Assembly: GCA_024636425.1 (NCBI GenBank)
Contig: JAGXHB010000226.1
Span: forward strand, 1-10,318
Origin: Roseobacter sp.
GTDB taxonomy: Bacteria; Pseudomonadota; Alphaproteobacteria; Rhodobacterales; Rhodobacteraceae
Length of the DNA stretch: 10,318 nucleotides
Reading direction: 5' to 3'
The translations under genes and the position numbers were made by a program. The notes under the pieces were generated by a model. That model saw nothing but the letters and a program-made list of their open reading frames with translations, was not told the DNA's origin and ran no database searches. Positions 1-6,350 of the stretch are shown piece by piece; positions within the stretch are counted from its first letter, which is position 1, and each line of letters opens with the position of its first letter.

Positions 1-86
1 CGGTGGTCCTGTGGGTGCTGATCCTGCGCGCGCGTTTCCTGAGCGGCTATCCCGTGGCCACATCCCTGAGAGGTAAAACCCGATGA
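1..86 (+). CDS. C-terminal end of a probable membrane protein (partial)
   Basis: An open frame runs in from the left edge (codons in phase with position 3) and stops at TGA 84-86. The visible 27 residues begin with a hydrophobic run, VVLWVLILRARFLSG, followed by a short polar and basic end (SLRGKTR). This looks like the end of a last transmembrane helix with a cytoplasmic tail. The stop overlaps the start of the M32 carboxypeptidase as ATGA, so the two genes are probably cotranscribed and translationally coupled. Too little is visible to assign a family. The overlap and the codon use favour a real gene over a chance frame. Confidence 0.55.
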   Translation, partial: VVLWVLILRARFLSGYPVATSLRGKTR

Positions 87-1558
87 CAGCTTTTGACGAT
101 CTGATGGCGTTCCAGCGCGAGACCGAGGCGCTGGCGGAGGTCGCGGGCCGGCTGGGTTGGGATCAGGAAACCATGATGCCGCGCGGTGCAGCCCCCCAGC
201 GGGGGGAGGAAATGGCCGCGATGGAAAGCGTGTTGCATGCGCGCCGGATTGACCCGCGCATCGCAGACTGGCTCGAGATGATCGACGAGGCGCATCTGGA
301 TGACGCGGGCAGCGCGCAGTTGCGTCATATCCGCCGCAGCCATATCCGCGCAACCAAGGTGCCGTCGGCGCTTGCCGCACGGATTGCGCGTGTCACGTCG
401 CAGGCGCAGGGGATCTGGGCGCAAGCGCGCGCCGACGATGACTTCAAGGCCTTCGCGCCGACCCTGTCCGAGGTCATCACCCTCAAGCGCGAGGAAGGCA
501 TGGCGCTTGCGGCAGGCGGCAATGTCTATGACGCCATGCTTGACGATTACGAACCCGGTGCCACCGGCGCAGAGCTTGAGGCGATGTTCGGTGCCCTTCG
601 CCCCGAACTGACACGCCTGCGCGAAGCCGTCCGCGAAGCAGAACAGCCGCCCGAGTTGCAGGGTGCTTTTGACGAAGCGGCACAGATGAAACTGACGCGG
701 CATCTGGCCAAGACATTCGGCTATGACATGAGCATGGGCCGCGTCGACAAGGCGGTGCACCCGTTTTCGAGCGGTTCGGGTCTGGACGTGCGGATCACCA
801 CCCGCACCAACGAGAGGGATCCGTTCAACTGTTTCTATTCGACAATCCACGAGGTCGGCCACGCCTGTTACGAGCAGGGGATCGACAAAGCCTATCTGTT
901 GACCCCATTGGGCAGAGGCGTGTCGATGGGTGTCCATGAGAGCCAAAGCCGGATCTACGAGAACCAGCTTGGGCGTAGCCGTGCGTTCACAGGCTGGCTT
1001 TATGGTCAGATGCGCGACGCGTTCGGCGATTTCGGCATCGGCGATGCGGACACTTTTTATAAAGTCGTGAACCGCGTGTCTGACGGCTATATTCGAACCG
1101 AAGCAGATGAGCTCCAGTATAACCTGCACGTCCTGCTGCGGTTCGATCTTGAACGCGCGCTGATGGGAGGCGACCTTCAGGTCGATGACCTTGAGGCCGC
1201 GTGGAATGACCGCTTCGAGGCTGATTTCGGTTTTGCCGTGGACAAACCTTCACATGGGGTGCTGCAGGATGTGCATTGGTCGGTCGGGCTGTTCGGCTAT
1301 TTCCCGACGTACTCGCTGGGGAATGTCTATGCTGGCTGTCTCTATCAGGCATTGTGCCAGGATGTGACCACGCTTGACGCCCAGCTTGCTCAAGGTGAAA
1401 CGGGAGAAGCGACGCGCTGGTTGAACCAGCACGTACAGACACACGGTGGCCTTTTCGAGCCGCGCGCGCTGATTGAGCGCGCATCAGGACAAACACCGAG
1501 CGAAGCACCGCTTTTGTCGTATCTGTCGGCGAAGTTCAGCGATCTTTACGGGATTTGA
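83..1558 (+). CDS. M32 family metallocarboxypeptidase (Taq carboxypeptidase type)
   Basis: This 491-aa protein is a zinc-dependent carboxypeptidase that removes C-terminal residues from peptides, probably in the cytoplasm since no signal peptide is visible. All five motifs known for family M32 are present in order: DVRIT (235-239), HEVGH (256-260, two zinc-ligand histidines and the catalytic Glu), HESQ (285-288, with Glu286 the expected third zinc ligand), IRTEAD (337-342) and GVLQDVHW (392-399). The length is typical of the family at about 490-510 aa. The ATG at 83 is supported by an AGAGG at 69-73 with a 9-base spacer and by the ATGA overlap with the preceding membrane-protein gene. The physiological substrate cannot be read from sequence; peptide turnover is the usual assumption. 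The family assignment is secure. Confidence 0.96.
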   Translation: MTAFDDLMAFQRETEALAEVAGRLGWDQETMMPRGAAPQRGEEMAAMESVLHARRIDPRIADWLEMIDEAHLDDAGSAQLRHIRRSHIRATKVPSALAARIARVTSQAQGIWAQARADDDFKAFAPTLSEVITLKREEGMALAAGGNVYDAMLDDYEPGATGAELEAMFGALRPELTRLREAVREAEQPPELQGAFDEAAQMKLTRHLAKTFGYDMSMGRVDKAVHPFSSGSGLDVRITTRTNERDPFNCFYSTIHEVGHACYEQGIDKAYLLTPLGRGVSMGVHESQSRIYENQLGRSRAFTGWLYGQMRDAFGDFGIGDADTFYKVVNRVSDGYIRTEADELQYNLHVLLRFDLERALMGGDLQVDDLEAAWNDRFEADFGFAVDKPSHGVLQDVHWSVGLFGYFPTYSLGNVYAGCLYQALCQDVTTLDAQLAQGETGEATRWLNQHVQTHGGLFEPRALIERASGQTPSEAPLLSYLSAKFSDLYGI

Positions 1559-1560
1559 GT

Positions 1561-1574
1561 CGGGCTGCGGCCCG
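1561..1574 (+). terminator. Possible weak terminator hairpin after the carboxypeptidase gene
   Basis: Two bases after the carboxypeptidase stop codon, CGGGC (1561-1565) can pair with GCCCG (1570-1574) around a TGCG loop. The stem is only five base pairs and no convincing T-run follows (GTGCTTTGCGG), so it would be a weak or Rho-assisted terminator at best. The position directly after the operon end is its main support. Confidence 0.25.
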
Positions 1575-1784
1575 GTGCTTTGCGGCAATGTCAGGGTACA
1601 GGCACAGCCTTTGCCTAAGTTTCGAACAGTTTTAGGGAAAAAAGAGTTGAAAACGGCAATATCGCCGGCAGAATCGGGATCTTTCAGGGTTCCTGTCGAT
1701 AATTACCGATATTTCTACCTAAGATATTTGCCATTGACGTGGAATTATGTCATGCAAAAGCTAATATAAAAATTGTAGCTATTT
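1575..1784 (+). promoter_or_regulatory. AT-richer upstream region of the small exported protein gene
   Basis: This intergenic stretch is clearly richer in A and T than the surrounding genes, most of all from 1690 to 1784, and must hold the promoter of the 111-aa gene. Candidate pieces are TTGACG (1734-1739), a good -35 match, and TAATAT/TATAAA (1762-1770), good -10 matches. Their separation of about 22 bases is too long for an ordinary sigma-70 promoter, so the exact promoter is not settled. Two short direct repeats are present: CGATA at 1697 and 1707 (one helical turn apart) and GATATTT at 1708 and 1723. They could be a regulator site or chance in AT-rich DNA. A GGAG ribosome binding site at 1785-1788 follows. 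Confidence 0.4.
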
Positions 1785-1796
1785 GGAGATTACATC

Positions 1797-2132
1797 ATGA
1801 CACGTATCACAGCTTTCGCAGCAGCCCTTCTGATGACTGCAGGCGCGGCTTCCGCGCAGAACGTAACAACTACTGAAGCTTCTGTCGGCGGAAATTCCGG
1901 CGTTGCCGGTTATCCTACGACCGTTGTTGGTGAGAACGGCGTTACATACGCTTGCCAAGCGCCAACTACAGTTGACGGCATCATTGCACGCCGTTGCATC
2001 CGCCCAGATGCAGCAGCTGCTGGCTTTGAATCAATGAGCCCTGCCGCCATCGGTGGCGCAGCAGCCGTTCTGGTGGCTATTGCAGTTATCGCCAATGATG
2101 ACGACGGCGCAGCGACCACAACAACCAACTAA
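1797..2132 (+). CDS. Small exported protein with C-terminal hydrophobic segment and Thr-rich tail
   Basis: This 111-aa protein of unknown function has an N-terminal signal peptide (Lys-free but Arg3-positive start, hydrophobic core 6-18, probable cleavage after ASA at 18-20). A Thr/Gly/Val-rich middle follows, with two cysteines (53 and 67) that could form a disulfide in the periplasm. A hydrophobic Ala/Val/Ile segment (about 83-99) is followed by Asn-Asp-Asp-Asp-Gly and a short Thr-rich tail ending at residue 111. The start is well supported: GGAG at 1785-1788 lies 8 bases before the ATG. The gene stands alone, with an AT-rich leader and its own terminator, and its codons are less GC-biased than those of its neighbours, which suggests high expression or a different history. 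The layout resembles the small E. coli proteins GfcA and YjbE from polysaccharide operons, but that is recalled architecture, not an alignment, and no polysaccharide genes are nearby. Confidence 0.85.
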   Translation: MTRITAFAAALLMTAGAASAQNVTTTEASVGGNSGVAGYPTTVVGENGVTYACQAPTTVDGIIARRCIRPDAAAAGFESMSPAAIGGAAAVLVAIAVIANDDDGAATTTTN

Positions 2133-2162
2133 GCTTTAACGCTTACTGGCTAAAGACTTTTG

Positions 2163-2188
2163 AAGGTGCCCCTTGGGGCACCTTTTTT
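2163..2188 (+). terminator. Intrinsic terminator of the small exported protein gene
   Basis: A perfect stem pairs AAGGTGCCCC (2163-2172) with GGGGCACCTT (2175-2184), with a very tight loop (effectively CTTG), followed by a run of six T (2183-2188). It lies 30 bases after the stop at 2132. This is a classic Rho-independent terminator and supports the gene being a monocistronic unit. Confidence 0.9.
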
Positions 2189-2225
2189 CGTGGTGCCAAG
2201 CGGATCTGCTGTCGTCCAGGAATTG

Positions 2226-2260
2226 AAAAAGCCGCCTTGCAGGATGCAAGGCGGCTTTTT
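2226..2260 (-). terminator. Intrinsic terminator of gyrA (bidirectional)
   Basis: A 15-bp perfect inverted repeat (2226-2240 with 2246-2260) encloses a 5-base loop, AGGAT. The GC-rich core GCCGCCTTGC is flanked by five A on the left and five T on the right, so a U-run follows the hairpin in both directions. It lies 21 bases past the gyrA stop, which makes it the gyrA terminator on the minus strand. It can also stop plus-strand readthrough from the small exported protein gene. Confidence 0.92.
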
Positions 2261-2281
2261 CCTTGGAAATTAAGAGTGCTG

Positions 2282-5041
2282 TCAGCTTTCGTCGGTGATG
2301 TCGTCGATTGCGGCTTCATCACCCTGATCGGCGATCCAGGCGACGCTGACCACCACTTCGTTTTTGCCGGTGTTGAATACTTTCACACCGCCTGCGCTGC
2401 GCGACCGGAAGGAAATTCCGTCGACGGGGACTCTGATCGACTGGCCCTTCGAGGTGGCGAGCATGATCTGGTCATCCATTTCGACCGGGAATGACGCTAC
2501 GATCTCACCGCCGCGCATGGCTTTGTCCATCGCAGTCACACCCAGACCGCCACGACCGCGGACCGGATAATCATGGCTCGACGACAACTTGCCAGACCCT
2601 TGTGCGGTGATCGTCAGCAGCAGATTTTCGATTGCCGACATTTCAGCGTACCGTTCCTGAGAGATCGACGCATTGGCGTTGCCTTCCTCGTCATCGGGCG
2701 TGGATTCGGCGTCATCGGCCAGACCGGCCATCGCGCGGCGCATCTTGAGGTAGGCGGCGCGTTCATCTGATGTGGCTTCGAAATGGCGGATGATTGACAT
2801 GGATACCACGCGGTCGTCGCCGTTCAACTTGATCCCGCGAACACCGACCGACGCGCGGCTGTTGAAGACCCGAACATCCGTCGCAGGAAAGCGGATCGCC
2901 CGGCCTGAGTTGGTCACCAGCATTACATCATCATCATTCGACGCGATCCGCGCGTTGATGAGCGTGGTATCCGCATGGTCATCCTCGAATTTCATCGCGA
3001 TCTTGCCGTTGCGCATGACGTTGGTGAAATCCGACAGCTTGTTGCGGCGGACGGTACCGGCAGATGTCGCAAACACGACCTGCAAATCGTCCCATTCCGC
3101 CTCGTCCCGGTCGACCGGCATGATTGCCGCAATCGACACACCAACAGGAATCGGCAGGATATTCACGATCGCCTTGCCCTTGGAGGTGCGGCTGCCTTGA
3201 GGCAAGCGCCATGTCTTGAGCTTGTAGACCATTCCGTCTGTCGTGAAGAACAAAAGCTGCGTGTGGGTGTTGGCCACGAAAAGGGTCGTGACGACATCCT
3301 CTTCCTTGGTTTGCATGCCCGACACACCCTTGCCGCCGCGGCGTTGGCTGCGGAAATCGATCAGAGGGGTGCGTTTGATATAGCCGCCGGACGTGACCGT
3401 CACGACCATGTCTTCGCGCGCGATCAGGTCTTCGTCGTCCATGTCGCCTGACCAGTCGACAATCTCGGTCCGGCGGGGGACGGCGAATAGGTCTTTCACT
3501 TCGGCCAACTCGTCCGAGATAATGCCCATGATCCGCTCGCGGCTGCCGAGAATCTCGAGGTATTCCTTGATCTTGCTGGCCAGATCTTCCAGTTCGTCCG
3601 TCACTTCCTTGACGCCAATCTGGGTCAGGCGTTGCAGGCGGAGCTCCAGAATGGCGCGGGCCTGCGCTTCGGACAGGTTGTAGGTGCCGTCGTCATTCGC
3701 AGTATGGGTCGGATCATCGATCAGCGCGATGTATTGCAGGATCGATTCAGCAGGCCAGCGGCGGGTCATCAGCTTCTCGCGCGCCTCTGACGCATCGGCA
3801 GAGGACCGGATGGTTGCCACAACTTCGTCGATGTTGGTGACGGCCACGGCCAGACCGCACAGGATGTGGCTGCGTTCACGGGCCTTGCGCAGCAGATACG
3901 CGGTCCGGCGCGCCACGACATCTTCGCGGAAGTCGATGAAATAGGACAGGAATTTGCGCAATGTCAGCTGTTCGGGCCGACCGCCGTTCAGCGCCAGCAT
4001 GTTACAGCCGAAATAGGTCTGCATCGGTGTGAAACGGTAAAGCTGGTTCATCACGACTTCAGCGGTGGCGTCCCGTTTGAGTTCGATCACAACACGCACG
4101 CCGTTACGGTCGGATTCGTCCTGCACATGCGCAATGCCGTCGATCTTTTTCTCGCGGACCTGCTCGGCGATCTTTTCGATCATCGAGGATTTGTTCACCT
4201 GATAGGGGATCTCGTCGATGATGATCGCAAAGCGGTCCTTGCGGATCTCCTCGACGCGGGTTTTCGCGCGGATGATGACGCTGCCGCGTCCTTCAAGATA
4301 GGCTTTGCGCGCACCGGACCGGCCCAGCATGATTCCGCCCGTGGGGAAATCGGGGCCGGGGATGTAGTCAATCAGCTCTTCGGAGGTCAGATCGGGGTTC
4401 TTGATCAGCGCCTGACAGGCATCAATCACCTCGCCCAGGTTATGCGGCGGAATATTTGTCGCCATGCCGACCGCGATGCCGCCAGCGCCGTTGACCAGCA
4501 TGTTGGGAAAGCGGGCGGGCAGAACAGTCGGTTCGCTTTCCTTACCGTCATAGTTGTCGATAAAATCGACAGTATCCTTGTCCAGATCGCCCGTCATGTA
4601 GGACGCGACCTTGTCGAGACGCGATTCCGTGTAGCGCATGGCCGCAGCACTGTCGCCGTCCATGGAGCCAAAGTTGCCCTGACCGTCTATCAGCGGCAGC
4701 GACATCGAAAAGTCCTGCGCCATACGCACCAGCGCGTCGTAAATCGCACTGTCGCCGTGCGGGTGATACGAGCCCATCACATCGCCGACGGATTTGGCAG
4801 ACTTGCGGTAGGTCTTGTCGTGCGTGATGCCTTTTTCATACATCGAATAGATGATGCGGCGGTGAACCGGTTTCAGGCCATCCCGAAGGTCGGGAATCGC
4901 GCGGGAAACGATGACCGACATGGCATAATCCAGATAGGATGTGCGCATCTCGTGTTCGATGGTGACCGACGGCCCGTCGTACACAGGGCGCGGAGCCGGA
5001 ATTTCATCATCGTTATCAGGGGTTTCTGGCGTGTCGTTCAC
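2282..5041 (-). CDS. gyrA: DNA gyrase subunit A
   Basis: GyrA is the breakage-reunion subunit of the A2B2 gyrase that introduces negative supercoils using ATP hydrolysed by GyrB. The protein is 919 aa. The N-terminal winged-helix/tower part includes the quinolone-determining region with HGDSAIYD, where Ser98 and Asp102 correspond to E. coli Ser83 and Asp87 and are wild type. The catalytic tyrosine is Tyr137 in AAMRYTESR. The GyrA box QRRGGKG is intact at 566-572, which separates it from ParC, and beta-pinwheel repeats follow. It is longer than E. coli GyrA (875 aa), partly through an acidic low-complexity insertion around 775-800 in the C-terminal domain and an acidic tail (DDITDES). The start is a GTG at 5041 with a weak TAGG 8 bases upstream; starting at the next Met (32) would remove the N-terminal extension common in alphaproteobacteria. 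Confidence 0.98.
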   Translation of the reverse strand: MNDTPETPDNDDEIPAPRPVYDGPSVTIEHEMRTSYLDYAMSVIVSRAIPDLRDGLKPVHRRIIYSMYEKGITHDKTYRKSAKSVGDVMGSYHPHGDSAIYDALVRMAQDFSMSLPLIDGQGNFGSMDGDSAAAMRYTESRLDKVASYMTGDLDKDTVDFIDNYDGKESEPTVLPARFPNMLVNGAGGIAVGMATNIPPHNLGEVIDACQALIKNPDLTSEELIDYIPGPDFPTGGIMLGRSGARKAYLEGRGSVIIRAKTRVEEIRKDRFAIIIDEIPYQVNKSSMIEKIAEQVREKKIDGIAHVQDESDRNGVRVVIELKRDATAEVVMNQLYRFTPMQTYFGCNMLALNGGRPEQLTLRKFLSYFIDFREDVVARRTAYLLRKARERSHILCGLAVAVTNIDEVVATIRSSADASEAREKLMTRRWPAESILQYIALIDDPTHTANDDGTYNLSEAQARAILELRLQRLTQIGVKEVTDELEDLASKIKEYLEILGSRERIMGIISDELAEVKDLFAVPRRTEIVDWSGDMDDEDLIAREDMVVTVTSGGYIKRTPLIDFRSQRRGGKGVSGMQTKEEDVVTTLFVANTHTQLLFFTTDGMVYKLKTWRLPQGSRTSKGKAIVNILPIPVGVSIAAIMPVDRDEAEWDDLQVVFATSAGTVRRNKLSDFTNVMRNGKIAMKFEDDHADTTLINARIASNDDDVMLVTNSGRAIRFPATDVRVFNSRASVGVRGIKLNGDDRVVSMSIIRHFEATSDERAAYLKMRRAMAGLADDAESTPDDEEGNANASISQERYAEMSAIENLLLTITAQGSGKLSSSHDYPVRGRGGLGVTAMDKAMRGGEIVASFPVEMDDQIMLATSKGQSIRVPVDGISFRSRSAGGVKVFNTGKNEVVVSVAWIADQGDEAAIDDITDES

Positions 5042-5082
5042 GTGATCTGCCTAGCTCTTGCTGGTTCTATATATTGCGGTTT

Positions 5083-5112
5083 TGTATAGCAGACAGCGCA
5101 GATAGGGTGCAA
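5083..5112 (-). promoter_or_regulatory. Candidate sigma-70 promoter of gyrA
   Basis: Reading the minus strand, TTGCAC (5112-5107) serves as -35 and TATACA (5088-5083) as -10 with an 18-base spacer. This would start transcription near 5076 and give a leader of about 35 bases before the GTG at 5041. It lies in the 160-base gap between the radical SAM stop and gyrA, so gyrA can be expressed independently. It is a pattern match only. I see no strong terminator for the radical SAM gene in this gap, so readthrough into gyrA is possible. Confidence 0.45.
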
Positions 5113-5201
5113 TGCCTGTGGACCCGCAGACAGCCAATGTCAGCGCCCAAAAACTCAAGCTATTGTTTTTAAACGATACTAATTCGGCGCGTTTCGGGGT
5201 T

Positions 5202-6161
5202 TCAGGCTGAACAGCTTGCCCCGCCCAGCACGCAGAACTTGGCGCAGTGGGGGTGGTTGAGAGAGACGTCCTTTTCGGCGTCTTGCAGGGTTGTGCCCAG
5301 CTCGAATTCGGGGCTGTAGGGCAGCAGGGTGCAGGCAAGCACGGCAGGTTTTTCCGCGCCCTTGCGTTTGACCACCATGCGCGAGCTTGCGCACATCACG
5401 GCGTCGGGGGATTTGTCCAGAATGCCCCAGCAGGCCGTGGTGATTTCCGGTACCTCGACGGTCTCGTCCATTTCGGGGAACAGCACCGTCATGCCGGGGT
5501 CGGTGGCGTCGATGTCAAACCCGTGTTCGCCGTAAAACGCGGCATAGCCTGCGCGGCTGTCGCCGTCGCTGTGGCCAAACACCGACCGACCCGCAACCGC
5601 CATGCGCAAGCCGTTGTCGCGCAGCCACTGCATGCCCGTCAGTGTCTTGTCGAACGCACCTTGCCCGCGTTCGGCATCATGCAGATCGCGACGGTAGTGA
5701 TCGACAGAAATGCGCAAGGTCAGCTTGCCCGGATAGTCGGCGTTCAGACGCAGCAGGCCGTCCTGCATCTTTTTGCGCATCATCGGACGCATTGCATTGG
5801 TCAGGATCAGAACCTCGTAGCCCGCAGAAAGGGCGGCTTCGGTCATCTCGATCATTTGAGGGTTCATGAAAGGCTCGCCGCCGGTAAAGGCGATTTCGGT
5901 CACCGGCCACGCGCGGGCAGTGATCTGGTCCAGATACTCGCGCACTTCGTCGGCAGTGATATAGACCAGCGCATCATTCGTCGGGCTGGACTCGATATAG
6001 CAGTTCACACATTCGATGTTGCACAGCGTGCCGGTGTTAAACCACAACGTCTGGGCATTGGTCAGGCTGACAGTGGCGCGACGCTCTCCGAGGGCGGTAA
6101 GACGGGGGTCTTGGAATTTGCCGGCATTGGCAGACGCTTCGGAATCTGTCAGGTCTTTCAT
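5202..6161 (-). CDS. Radical SAM protein with C-terminal cysteine cluster, function unknown
   Basis: This 319-aa protein belongs to the radical SAM superfamily, which cleaves S-adenosylmethionine at a [4Fe-4S] cluster to start radical chemistry. The cluster motif CNIECVNC (Cys47, Cys51, Cys54) and the SAM-binding TGGEP (93-97) are clear. Six cysteines follow in the C-terminal third (244, 257, 277, 306, 310, 317), ending in CAKFCVLGGASCSA. This suggests an auxiliary iron-sulfur cluster of SPASM/twitch kind, although the spacing is not the standard SPASM pattern. Such domains are common in enzymes that modify peptides, but no small precursor-peptide gene is evident beside it and the substrate is unknown. 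The ATG at 6161 has only a weak AAGG 11 bases upstream. The gene lies upstream of gyrA on the same strand and diverges from zwf. Confidence 0.9.
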   Translation of the reverse strand: MKDLTDSEASANAGKFQDPRLTALGERRATVSLTNAQTLWFNTGTLCNIECVNCYIESSPTNDALVYITADEVREYLDQITARAWPVTEIAFTGGEPFMNPQMIEMTEAALSAGYEVLILTNAMRPMMRKKMQDGLLRLNADYPGKLTLRISVDHYRRDLHDAERGQGAFDKTLTGMQWLRDNGLRMAVAGRSVFGHSDGDSRAGYAAFYGEHGFDIDATDPGMTVLFPEMDETVEVPEITTACWGILDKSPDAVMCASSRMVVKRKGAEKPAVLACTLLPYSPEFELGTTLQDAEKDVSLNHPHCAKFCVLGGASCSA

Positions 6162-6250
6162 TCGGGGCCATACCTTACATCATGGACAATTTTCCTTTTA
6201 CTATGGGAATGCTATACCCGAGAAAACCCCGTGTCTTTTTACGCACAGAC

Positions 6251-6289
6251 TTGTGAAGCGTTGGAATACTTGTATGTTTGCGCTAACAT
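6251..6289 (+). promoter_or_regulatory. Candidate promoter(s) of the zwf-pgl-pgi operon
   Basis: Two overlapping sigma-70-like pairs are visible in the divergent gap. One is TTGTGA (6251-6256) with TATGTT (6273-6278), spacer 16. The other is TTGGAA (6261-6266) with TAACAT (6284-6289), spacer 17. Each hexamer of the second pair matches the consensus at four of six positions. Either would leave a leader of about 50-70 bases before the zwf ATG. The gap also has to carry the promoter of the minus-strand radical SAM gene, for which I see no clear match. No known operator could be recognised. Confidence 0.35.
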
Positions 6290-6350
6290 GAACATCAAAT
6301 CCACCCAGCCCGGCCCAAAGCGTCGGTCCCTTTTGGCAAGGAAAACGGCT

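Noticed and set aside
47..1129. 360-aa open frame on the minus strand
   Set aside because: It lies antisense to the carboxypeptidase gene, whose five family motifs are intact. Long antisense frames are expected in GC-rich coding DNA, and the His/Arg/Cys-rich composition is typical of such shadows.
1473..1769. 98-aa plus-strand frame running out of the carboxypeptidase 3' end
   Set aside because: Its first part is a shifted frame inside the carboxypeptidase gene and the remainder translates AT-rich intergenic DNA; no ribosome binding site supports its start.
3800..4790. Quinolone-resistance substitutions in GyrA
   Set aside because: The key positions Ser98 and Asp102 are the wild-type residues, so no resistance allele is visible.
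3866..5089. 407-aa open frame on the plus strand across gyrA
   Set aside because: It is fully antisense to the N-terminal half of gyrA and has shadow-like composition rich in His, Val, Asp and Arg with no domain signal.
5051..5201. Possible small peptide gene or radical SAM substrate in the gap before gyrA (minus strand, about 35 residues with a hydrophobic part)
   Set aside because: No ATG or GTG start with a ribosome binding site lies within the gap (only a TTG), it runs across the likely gyrA promoter, and its longer form is just a shifted frame of the radical SAM gene.
5247..6350. Long N-terminal extension of the zwf frame
   Set aside because: The extension is antisense to the radical SAM gene. 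The zwf homology starts after 6351, where a good ribosome binding site is present.
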